Of a DNA stretch of 6,706 bases, positions 1-5,803 are shown in pieces. The notes below the pieces were generated by a model. The model saw only the letters and a list, made by a program, of their open reading frames with translations, made no database searches and was not told the origin of the DNA. This DNA comes from an uncultured Lachnospiraceae bacterium (GTDB lineage Bacteria; Bacillota; Clostridia; Lachnospirales; Lachnospiraceae): positions 1-6,706 of the forward strand of contig CAMNWW010000121.1 of assembly GCA_946566415.1 (NCBI GenBank), read 5' to 3'. Within the stretch, counting starts at the first letter, position 1; the number at the start of each line of letters is the position of its first letter. The position numbers and the translations under genes were made by a program.

Positions 1-27
1 AAATACAGTGCATTTTTCAGTTTTGTG

Positions 28-36
28 TGCTATACT
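28..36 (+). promoter_or_regulatory. Extended -10 promoter of the DUF5721-like gene
   Basis: TGC at 28-30 followed directly by TATACT at 31-36 makes an extended -10 element. No good -35 is seen about 17 bases upstream, which is typical when an extended -10 is used. Transcription would begin near 43, about 27 bases before the chosen start codon, with the ribosome binding site between them. Confidence 0.5.
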
Positions 37-69
37 GTTACCATTCACAGACGATATGGAGGAGTATCT

Positions 70-570
70 ATGCTCATCTTTTCACTCGACACAAAAAAAT
101 GTATGAACGCCCTTTTACTTGGCGCCGCATTTGATTCTTTTTTCTTTATCGAAGGGGAAATCACGACCTTCAACACATTCCAGATCGACGGCAGGCTGAA
201 AAAGGAGTTCTTCCGTCAGACTACGGACGAAGACGCTCCCGCCCCTGACCGCGAGTACGCTCTATGGAAAGAACAGCGTGAATTCTGCTTTTCCATTATC
301 CGGGGAAAACGTGCGCCCCTAAGTTTTAAGTTCATCCTGTCGCTTTCTTCCCCCAACATCTCGCGGATGCTTAAGCAGAACAAACTGGATTTTTCACCTT
401 CTGATGTGCAGGGCCTTTACCTGAACTTCCGGTATGACGGAACCCACCTTACCTGTACGACCGGCACTTCCATGAACCTGTTCACCTTGGACAAATCCCT
501 GGACGAAGCGTGGGATAAGATGGCGCAGCGTATTTTTGCAAAACAAGAAATTCCTTTTGATATCATGTAA
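70..570 (+). CDS. DUF5721-like protein of unknown function (166 aa)
   Basis: The start is ATG at 70, because GGAGGAG at 58-64 sits 5 bases upstream. The frame is open back to 25, but that part overlaps the extended -10 promoter at 28-36. The product is 166 residues, with no signal peptide and no convincing membrane helix, so it is probably cytosolic. It starts MLIFSLDTKKCMNALL, then EGEITTFNTFQIDGRL with a charged stretch, GKRAPLSFKF in the middle, and DVQGLYLNFRYDG followed by LTCTTGTSMNLFTLDKSLDEAWD near the end. From memory this pattern fits the DUF5721 family of Lachnospiraceae and relatives, whose role is unknown. The alternating hydrophobic pattern of the C-terminal half suggests beta structure, but I infer no activity. 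It is transcribed alone towards htpG and ends at the shared hairpin at 579-614. The family call is moderately secure; that it is a real gene is well supported by its ribosome binding site and promoter. Confidence 0.82.
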   Translation: MLIFSLDTKKCMNALLLGAAFDSFFFIEGEITTFNTFQIDGRLKKEFFRQTTDEDAPAPDREYALWKEQREFCFSIIRGKRAPLSFKFILSLSSPNISRMLKQNKLDFSPSDVQGLYLNFRYDGTHLTCTTGTSMNLFTLDKSLDEAWDKMAQRIFAKQEIPFDIM

Positions 571-578
571 ATACTGAA

Positions 579-614
579 AAAGGGACGGTTCCTTTTTTTC
601 AGAACCGTCCCTTT
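579..614. terminator. Hairpin terminator between convergent genes
   Basis: AAAGGGACGGTTC (579-591) pairs perfectly with GAACCGTCCCTTT (602-614) around a 10-base loop, giving a 13-bp stem. On the minus strand the stem runs into a T tract (A-run at 577-581 read in reverse), so it is best placed to end the htpG transcript. On the plus strand the stem is followed by TTTCCCC, so termination of the DUF5721-like gene is probably weaker. The core GGGACGGTTC resembles a dispersed palindrome common in Clostridia and Bacillales genomes, sometimes linked to REP-type elements; that link is from memory. Confidence 0.8.
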
Positions 615-655
615 CCCCGTGCTCTCTAAATTTATTTCAACCGTACAGTTGGAAT

Positions 656-2719
656 TTATTTCGTAAGCAACAGCATAATATCGTTGCTGCGTTTTACAAA
701 TGCCGTCATCTCTTCCGGAGACAACGGCTTGTGCGCCAGCATCGCAAGATCGAAAAGCTGATGGCAGATAATATCTGTGTTTTCCCCGTCCTTATGCTCC
801 ACCACATACTGCACAAGCGGATGGTTCGCATTCAGTATCAAAGTGGAATCTGTTCCAAACGCAGATGCATCCATGCCGCCCATACCGTACATTTTCATCA
901 TTTCCTGCATACGGCGGGACTGTTCGGACAAAGTGATCATCGACGCCATACTGTCGTCCTTCATCTTCTCTACCTTCACATCCAGCTTATCATTGCCCAG
1001 CGCCTTGCGGAATATCTCCATCAGGCTGTCCGTTTTCTCTTTGAAAGCTTCTTTCTCCTCCTCGGATACTTCCTCCTTGAACTGATCCGTCAGTTCTGCG
1101 TCGATCCGCTGGAAGCGGACATGCGGATTCTTCTGCTCAAGCTGCGTGATGAATGGAGAATCAATATTGTGCGTCAGGATAACGGCGTCCATTCCTTCTT
1201 TTTTAAACATATTGATATACTGGCTCTGCTGCTGCTCATCCGTCACATAGTAGATCGTGGTCTTAGTGTCCTCGGTCACGGTGTTCGCATCTTCGCCTTC
1301 GCCGTCCTTCTTCTCGTTCGGCTCCACGATCTCGCCGCCGTTCTTCTCGATACATTCTTTTAAACTCATGTATTTGTGGTCAAGATTCTTGAAGAGGACG
1401 TAGTCCGTCATCTTGTCGCAGAACTTCTCGTCCTTTAAGCAGCCAAACTTGATAAACGGGCTGATATCGTCCCAATATTTCTCATAATTCTCTTTGTCCG
1501 TCTTGCACATGCCTGACAGCTTATCCGCCACTTTCTTGGAAATGTATTCCGAAATCTTCTGGACAAATCCGTCGTTCTGAAGCGCGCTCCGGGAAACATT
1601 CAGCGGCAGATCCGGACAATCAATCACACCCTTTAATACCATCAGATATTCCGGTATGACTTCCTTGATATTATCCGCGATAAATACCTGGTTATTGTAA
1701 AGCTTGATTGTACCTTCGATAGAGTCGTACTCTGTGTTGATCCTCGGGAAATAGAGGATTCCTTTCAGGTTGAACGGATAATCCATGTTCAGATGGATCC
1801 AGAACAGAGGCTCTTTATAATCCATAAATACCTTGCGGTAAAATTCAATATACTCGTCCTTCGTGCACTCATTCGGATGCTTTGTCCAGAGCGGCTTAGT
1901 ATCGCTGATGGATACCGGACGCTTTACGATCTTAACCTTATCGGATGCAGGAGAAACCTCGACCATCTCTTTCTCGCCGTTTTCATTCTCCTTCTCTTCC
2001 ATCTTCGCGTCTTCATGGATATGCTCGACGACTTCGTCTGTGTCGAGAAGATCTTCTTCCGGAATCGTCTCATATTCCGTCTCTGCATTCTCCTTGGAAA
2101 GGAAGATCTCTACCGGTATAAATGAACAGTACTTGCCAAGAACTTCCCGCATACGGTATTCATTTGCAAACTCTACACTGTCTTCATTCAGACATAAAGT
2201 GATCTCTGTACCGACCGTCTCCTTATTTCCCTCTTCGATCTCATACTCTACGCCGCCTTCGCTTACCCAGTGTACGGGCTGTGCCCCTTCCTTATAAGAA
2301 AGGGAATCAATATGCACCTCGTCCGCCACCATGAACGCAGAATAGAACCCCAGCCCGAAGTGCCCGATCATATCGTCGTCCGTCGTCTTGTCCTTATATT
2401 TCTCCAAAAACTCTGTAGCGCCGGAGAACGCGATCTGCGTAATATACTCTTCCACCTCGTCCGCAGTCATTCCCAGACCATTGTCGATAAACTTTAAGGT
2501 CTTCTCTTCCGGATTCACGACAACCTCGATCTTCGCCTTATAGTCCTCCGGCATCTCATATTCGCCCATCATATCCAGTTTTTTCAGTTTCGTGATTGCG
2601 TCGCACCCATTGGAAACCATCTCGCGGGCAAAAATGTCGTGGTCTGAATACACCCACTTTTTAATAATCGGAAAAATATTTTCACTGCTGATCGAAAGAC
2701 TGCCTTTCTTTGATGACAT
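656..2719 (-). CDS. htpG: Molecular chaperone HtpG (bacterial Hsp90)
   Basis: This is an ATP-dependent cytosolic homodimeric chaperone that remodels client proteins, generally with the DnaK system. The start is ATG at 2717-2719 (minus strand), with AAGGAG at 2728-2733 eight bases upstream. The N-terminal GHKL ATPase motifs are all present: REMVSNGCDAITKL (residues 32-45, with the Mg-binding Asn37), FIDNGLGMT (77-85), and IGHFGLGFYSAFMVAD (118-133). The middle domain shows LWTKHP (277-282), and LNVSRSALQ (373-381) holds the catalytic Arg377. The C-terminal dimerisation domain ends near LAHKPLSPEEM. At 687 aa it is longer than the roughly 624-aa E. coli protein. The extra length lies in an acidic linker at about 220-262 and in a Glu/Asp-rich stretch at 458-488. 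Where most Hsp90s have SRE in the catalytic loop it has SRS, which I take to be a lineage feature. It is monocistronic and probably heat-inducible through HrcA (CIRCE at 2796-2822). Confidence 0.98.
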   Translation of the reverse strand: MSSKKGSLSISSENIFPIIKKWVYSDHDIFAREMVSNGCDAITKLKKLDMMGEYEMPEDYKAKIEVVVNPEEKTLKFIDNGLGMTADEVEEYITQIAFSGATEFLEKYKDKTTDDDMIGHFGLGFYSAFMVADEVHIDSLSYKEGAQPVHWVSEGGVEYEIEEGNKETVGTEITLCLNEDSVEFANEYRMREVLGKYCSFIPVEIFLSKENAETEYETIPEEDLLDTDEVVEHIHEDAKMEEKENENGEKEMVEVSPASDKVKIVKRPVSISDTKPLWTKHPNECTKDEYIEFYRKVFMDYKEPLFWIHLNMDYPFNLKGILYFPRINTEYDSIEGTIKLYNNQVFIADNIKEVIPEYLMVLKGVIDCPDLPLNVSRSALQNDGFVQKISEYISKKVADKLSGMCKTDKENYEKYWDDISPFIKFGCLKDEKFCDKMTDYVLFKNLDHKYMSLKECIEKNGGEIVEPNEKKDGEGEDANTVTEDTKTTIYYVTDEQQQSQYINMFKKEGMDAVILTHNIDSPFITQLEQKNPHVRFQRIDAELTDQFKEEVSEEEKEAFKEKTDSLMEIFRKALGNDKLDVKVEKMKDDSMASMITLSEQSRRMQEMMKMYGMGGMDASAFGTDSTLILNANHPLVQYVVEHKDGENTDIICHQLFDLAMLAHKPLSPEEMTAFVKRSNDIMLLLTK

Positions 2720-2759
2720 TCATATCACTCCTTCAAAATTATTTTCACGTCTATGGAAT

Positions 2760-2788
2760 ATCTTAATACCCGAAGCGGGAAATGTCAA
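2760..2788 (-). promoter_or_regulatory. Proximal sigma-A type promoter of htpG
   Basis: On the minus strand TTGACA (2783-2788) and TAAGAT (2760-2765) are separated by 17 bases. The -35 is perfect and the -10 is 4 of 6. A small palindrome, CCCG-AAG-CGGG (2769-2779), lies in the spacer. Transcription would begin near 2753, about 33 bases before the ATG. The CIRCE element then lies 7 bases upstream of the -35. A second candidate, TTTACA (2851-2856) and TAAAAT (2825-2830), has an overly long 20-base spacer but would place CIRCE right at the transcription start, the more usual position. I cannot tell which is used. Confidence 0.6.
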
Positions 2789-2795
2789 TAAAAAA

Positions 2796-2822
2796 TTAGC
2801 ACTCTTTTCAAGCGAGTGCTAA
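2796..2822 (-). promoter_or_regulatory. CIRCE operator (HrcA binding site)
   Basis: TTAGCACTC (2796-2804), a 9-base spacer, and GAGTGCTAA (2814-2822) form a perfect inverted repeat that matches the CIRCE consensus in every arm position. HrcA binds this site and represses heat-shock genes, with repression relieved when GroEL is titrated by misfolded protein. Here it sits upstream of htpG. It lies about 200 bases from the divergent ATPase promoter, so it most likely controls htpG only. Confidence 0.96.
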
Positions 2823-2894
2823 TAATTTTATGAAGTATTTCTAAAAAGTTTGTAAAGTGTTAGTATTAAAACCACCGCCAATGACCCATTAAAA

Positions 2895-2909
2895 ATCCGA
2901 TTATATGAG
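2895..2909 (+). repeat. Copy A of the ATCCGATT/ATGAG motif
   Basis: ATCCGATT (2895-2902), two bases, then ATGAG (2905-2909). It forms an imperfect inverted pair with copy B at 3018-3037, and is in the same orientation as copy C at 4964-4983. The following bases, ATGAGAACGC here and ATGAGACCGC at copy C, match at 9 of 10. Its function is unknown; it may be an operator half or the edge of an inserted segment. Confidence 0.45.
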
Positions 2910-2998
2910 AACGCGCCCAGCCGAGTTTTTCTATAAACAAAAAGATTGATTTATAAACCCATTTTAAGAAAAATAATTTTTTATACAAAGAATAAACA

Positions 2999-3027
2999 TT
3001 GACTTTAGAGGGCATAACTCATATAAT
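2999..3027 (+). promoter_or_regulatory. Sigma-A type promoter of the rloA-rloB operon
   Basis: TTGACT (2999-3004) and a perfect TATAAT (3022-3027) are separated by 17 bases. This is the best promoter in the window and suggests strong constitutive transcription unless repressed. The -10 lies inside repeat copy B (3018-3037), so a protein bound there could block it. The start of transcription would be near 3034, which rules out the in-frame ATG at 3036 and supports the ATG at 3054. Confidence 0.85.
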
Positions 3028-3037
3028 GAAATCGGAT
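3018..3037 (-). repeat. Copy B of the ATCCGATT/ATGAG motif, over the -10 box
   Basis: Read on the minus strand this is ATCCGATT, 7 bases, then ATGAG. It is the inverted partner of copy A at 2895-2909, which lacks 5 of the 7 spacer bases, and has the same 7-base spacing as copy C at 4964-4983. It contains the complete TATAAT of the downstream operon, so part of its sequence is explained by promoter function. Confidence 0.45.
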
Positions 3038-3053
3038 GGAAAGGAGGAAGGAT

Positions 3054-4289
3054 ATGCTCTGTCAGTTTTCGTTTCAGAATTTTAAGTCCTACAAGGGGGA
3101 AACAACTTTTGATTTTCAGGCCGTTGCTATTCCCGAATTCGCCGAGTCTCTGCTGACATATAAAGCGGAGAAAAGGGAGAACAAGGAAATAAAAGGAGTG
3201 CGTTTGCTCCCGGTTGGAGTTGTTTATGGACCAAATGGAGGCGGAAAATCAAATCTTCTTCGGGCGCTTTCCTGTCTGATCTCTACAGTTGTAAAGCCAA
3301 TCCTTGATTTGGAGAAGACGCGCGAAAGCATAATCATTCTGCAAAAATCGGACTATGAACCGTTTTTGCTGGACGAAACATCCAGAGAGCAGCCCACTGA
3401 GTTTGAAATTTTCTTCTGTCAGGGTAAGAATGAATATCGCTATTATTTGGCTTTGTTAAATGAAGAGATTGTCTCCGAATCCCTGTATTGGAGAGCGATT
3501 GGGGGCAAGCGTACCGGTACCGTTTATGAGAGAGAGAATTCCAAAATTAAATTGGGATCAAGTATAAGTAAAGCAAATATTAATACGTCTGTCAATCCTA
3601 AGATGCCTTACTTATCATTTTTGGCGATTAATTATAACATACCTGTCATTTCCGAAGTACAAAGCTGGTTTGAATCCTGTGTTATTCGGAATTACGCTAA
3701 CCCTGCGGTGGATCGCACGGTCATGTTTTCACAAAATGACTCTGTTAAGAATCGGATCATCCAGGCTTTGAATGATATGGGAATCGACCTTTCGGGTTAT
3801 CGGTTCGATGATGAGGAAAAGCAGTTCTATACGCAGAGAACCGTGAACGGGAAAGTTTACGAACTAAAGTACACTGATGAATCGGACGGTACCAAGAAGC
3901 TAATCGCGGCATTACCGGTTCTTCTGCTTGCCTTGGAGGAAGGCCGTCTGGTAATCATTGACGAACTGGATGCGAAACTGCATCCGAAACTGCTCCGATA
4001 TGTGATTTCCATGTTTAAAAACCCAAAGCTGAATACCAAGGGCGCGCAGCTTTTATTTACTTCACACGATATGTCGACCATGAAGAACACTGTATTTAGA
4101 AGGGATGAGATCTGGTTTGCAGCTGAGAATACAAATCATGAGAGTGAGATTTATTCTCTGTATGAGATTCGCCGTGAAGATAACGAGCGCGTGAATAGCA
4201 CAGCCGCATATGATAAGCAATATATGGAAGGTAGGTACGGAGCTGATCCGTATCTGACCAATATGCTTTCGGGAGGCGATTGGATATGA
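3054..4289 (+). CDS. rloA: RloA/AbiLi-like ABC-type ATPase, candidate anti-phage component
   Basis: The product is a 411-residue cytosolic ATPase of the AAA_15/AAA_21 group (OLD/RloA-like, SMC-related). The start is ATG at 3054, with AGGAGG at 3042-3047 six bases upstream. The N terminus (FSFQNFKSYKGETTFDF) is the usual first strand of this fold. The Walker A motif is GPNGGGKS (59-66, Lys65). A signature-like ESDGTKK lies at 276-282, the Walker B motif is LVIIDELDAKLHP (299-311, Asp303 and Glu304), and the switch His is in FTSHD (335-339, His338). Near the end, GRYGADPYL (393-401) matches the GRYGAIP-type tail that I recall from RloA ATPases. Residues 67-270 are the insertion and lid region, without other recognised motifs. 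There is no Toprim domain in this protein; the next gene supplies that part. The stop overlaps the next start (ATGA), so the two are translationally coupled. In AbiL and RloAB the ATPase is thought to sense infection or control its partner. The family is well supported; the defence role is inferred. Confidence 0.9.
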   Translation: MLCQFSFQNFKSYKGETTFDFQAVAIPEFAESLLTYKAEKRENKEIKGVRLLPVGVVYGPNGGGKSNLLRALSCLISTVVKPILDLEKTRESIIILQKSDYEPFLLDETSREQPTEFEIFFCQGKNEYRYYLALLNEEIVSESLYWRAIGGKRTGTVYERENSKIKLGSSISKANINTSVNPKMPYLSFLAINYNIPVISEVQSWFESCVIRNYANPAVDRTVMFSQNDSVKNRIIQALNDMGIDLSGYRFDDEEKQFYTQRTVNGKVYELKYTDESDGTKKLIAALPVLLLALEEGRLVIIDELDAKLHPKLLRYVISMFKNPKLNTKGAQLLFTSHDMSTMKNTVFRRDEIWFAAENTNHESEIYSLYEIRREDNERVNSTAAYDKQYMEGRYGADPYLTNMLSGGDWI

Positions 4290-4954
4290 GTTCAAAGCCT
4301 CCCAAAAAAAGCGATCTGAATAAAGGATGGATGAAAAAACGTCTTGATAGAAAAATCAAAATCCAGCCAGAGTATCATTTAATTGTTACGGAAGGGACGG
4401 ATACAGAGCCACAGTATTTTCAAGCGATAAAGAATATTGTCAATCAGCAATATCGCGGAAAAATCCAACTTGATATTTATGGTGAAGGGGATAATACACT
4501 TAGCTTATTTGAGAAAACCAAAAAACGTGTAGATGAGAATCCAAACGGATATAAGCATGTTTGGGTGGTTTATGATACGGATGATTTCCCTGCAGATCAC
4601 ATTAATCGTACCGCAGAATTATGTGTCCAGAACACAACGGATGAGACACAGTACCATGCGGTATGGTCAAACCAGTGCATAGAGCTCTGGTTCCTTCTGC
4701 ATTTCAGTTATTTCCACTCGGATATCCATCGAAAAAAATATTGGTCCAAATTGACTGATCGGCTGGAAAGTATTGGAAAAGGCGAATATTCCAAAGGACG
4801 GGAGGATATGTATAACATTCTCAGACCATACATTGATCAAGCGATTCGGTACGCGAAAAAGCTGGATAACACAAACGCGGGAAAATCTCCGGCAAATTCT
4901 GCGCCGGGCACAAAGGTGTATGAACTGATCGAAAAATTAAGACCATATCTGTAA
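4286..4954 (+). CDS. rloB: RloB/AbiLii-like Toprim-type protein, candidate effector
   Basis: The product has 222 residues and matches the RloB family (known in lactococci as AbiLii). The start is ATG at 4286, which overlaps the upstream stop as ATGA; GGGAGG at 4271-4276 is 9 bases away. A TTG at 4280 is only 3 bases from that site and is not favoured. A lysine-rich basic N terminus (residues 1-26) comes first. Then follow VTEGTDTEPQYF (34-45, Glu36), VVYDTDDF (94-101, the DxD acids Asp97 and Asp99), and SNQCIELWFLLHF (128-140, Glu133). The tail is APGTKVYELIEKL (206-218). The EG...DxD order is that of Toprim metal-binding centres, as in OLD nucleases and the PARIS effector AriB. The likely role is a nuclease or toxic effector held in check or triggered by the ATPase. 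Its exact target is not known to me. No membrane segment is present. There is no terminator immediately downstream; the decayed transposase begins within about 40 bases. Confidence 0.9.
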   Translation: MSSKPPKKSDLNKGWMKKRLDRKIKIQPEYHLIVTEGTDTEPQYFQAIKNIVNQQYRGKIQLDIYGEGDNTLSLFEKTKKRVDENPNGYKHVWVVYDTDDFPADHINRTAELCVQNTTDETQYHAVWSNQCIELWFLLHFSYFHSDIHRKKYWSKLTDRLESIGKGEYSKGREDMYNILRPYIDQAIRYAKKLDNTNAGKSPANSAPGTKVYELIEKLRPYL

Positions 4955-4963
4955 CGTGCAGGA

Positions 4964-4983
4964 ATCCGATTGGACGAGATGAG
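4964..4983 (+). repeat. Copy C of the ATCCGATT/ATGAG motif
   Basis: ATCCGATT (4964-4971), 7 bases, and ATGAG (4979-4983), starting 9 bases after the rloB stop. It is in the same orientation as copy A and inverted relative to copy B, so the copies bracket the two-gene operon. It lies at the junction between rloB and the transposase remnant and may mark an insertion or deletion boundary. Chance similarity is not excluded: the 8-mer alone also occurs in rloA at 3750-3757 (minus orientation). Confidence 0.4.
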
Positions 4984-4990
4984 ACCGCTA

Positions 4991-5767
4991 ACCTGTTTTG
5001 TTTTTGTACTCATTCTCTTCCTTCTTTCTGGGAACTGCAGCAAAAAGGCGGAGCTTCTCGCCAGGGTGTATGACTACGTTGAGCATAAATTCCAGAAAGG
5101 TTTTACGCTTTTAACACTCGGCTAGTCTGATAGGTACAGTTTCGTCCCGGTTGGGTTTAATATGCTTTCTTCCGCCGCAAAAAGCAACCGTTACCAGAAA
5201 ATGGCTGCTGATATTGACCGCCGTTCCAATGGTTACAAAGCCAGGAAGGAAAGCCTGATGGCAAAAACAGACACAGCCATTCTGCTGGTCAAACGAACCC
5301 TAAATGCAGGCATCCGGGCAGATTATATCCTCATGGACACATGGTTTACCACGGAACCCATGATCAGGTCGATTCTTGCAGAAGGACTGGACGTTATTGG
5401 CATGGTGAAGCAGCTCAAACAGCGGTACCGTTATAAGGGCGGCCTGTATACCTTGCCGGAATTGTTAAGTACAGACTGCAGCTTATCAAACGCTGAAATC
5501 GTACGCAAATACGGGAACAGATGGTCCATTGAATGTTTTTTCAAAGCATCAAAATCTTTTATGAAACTCGGAACTGAATTTCAGGACCGTAGTTTTGATG
5601 CCATGGTAAGCCACACCACGATTGTATTCACCAGATATATTCTTCTGGAGTGGATACGCCGTAACCAAAATGACCAAAAGACATATGGCGAATTATTTTT
5701 CATGTTCTGTGACGATATACAGGACATGGATCTGAGCAATGCGTTACAGGGACTCATGTCTCTGTGA
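4991..5767 (+). pseudogene. Decayed IS4-family transposase (IS remnant)
   Basis: This is the remains of a DDE transposase. The recognisable protein starts around TCFVF (4991) and CSKKAELLARVYDYVEH (5036-5086), reads GFTLLTLG, and then meets an in-frame TAG at 5123-5125, where relatives typically have Trp. It resumes in the same frame with SDRYSFVPVGFN and runs to TGA at 5767. The second catalytic Asp is in ILMDTWFTTEP (codon 5336-5338). The IS4 signature Y-(2)-R-(3)-E-(6)-K is exact in YGNRWSIECFFKASK (5510-5554). Three lesions are visible or inferred: the stop codon; no DD-type first catalytic Asp after CFVF (probably a small indel); and a probable internal deletion at about 5459-5467, where TLPEL joins LSTDCSLS. 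Only 65 residues separate the second Asp from the Glu, too few for the family's inserted domain. The N-terminal third is missing. The ATG at 5162 is an internal Met, not a start. No terminal inverted repeats or target duplication are evident. It is inactive. Confidence 0.88.
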
Positions 5768-5803
5768 GTTATATACAATTCTATATTTCCCCACCCAGAT
5801 AGG

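Noticed and set aside
25..69. Upstream ATG at 25 as the start of the DUF5721-like gene
   Set aside because: It would lie upstream of and across the extended -10 at 28-36, while the ATG at 70 has an excellent GGAGGAG and begins at the family-like N terminus.
731..1363. 210-codon open frame on the plus strand, opposite htpG, with leucine- and histidine-rich product
   Set aside because: It lies entirely antisense to the unmistakable htpG, has no ribosome binding site that I can see, and its composition is what a reversed acidic, Lys/Glu-rich gene gives.
1793..2497. Overlapping plus-strand open frames inside htpG
   Set aside because: They are shadows of htpG codon bias, with no domain signature and mutual overlap.
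2911..2931. GC-rich stretch followed by TTTTT in the htpG-rloA spacer as a terminator
   Set aside because: The GC-rich bases do not pair into a stem of useful length, and neither divergent gene needs a terminator there.
2932..2958. Twofold TATAAAC and inverted TATAAA/TTTATA in the spacer
   Set aside because: Short A/T-only repeats in AT-rich DNA are expected by chance and do not align with any promoter or operator seen.
3036..3053. ATG at 3036 as the start of the ATPase
   Set aside because: It lies only 2 bases after the predicted transcription start with no ribosome binding site, and the extra residues are encoded by the AGGAGG site itself.
3857..4359. Minus-strand open frames across the end of rloA and start of rloB
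   Set aside because: They are opposite two well-supported genes, show no recognised motif, and have no plausible promoter or ribosome binding site.
5162..5767. Intact 201-aa transposase gene starting at 5162
   Set aside because: The protein homology continues in the same frame upstream through the amber codon at 5123, so 5162 is an internal Met of a broken gene.
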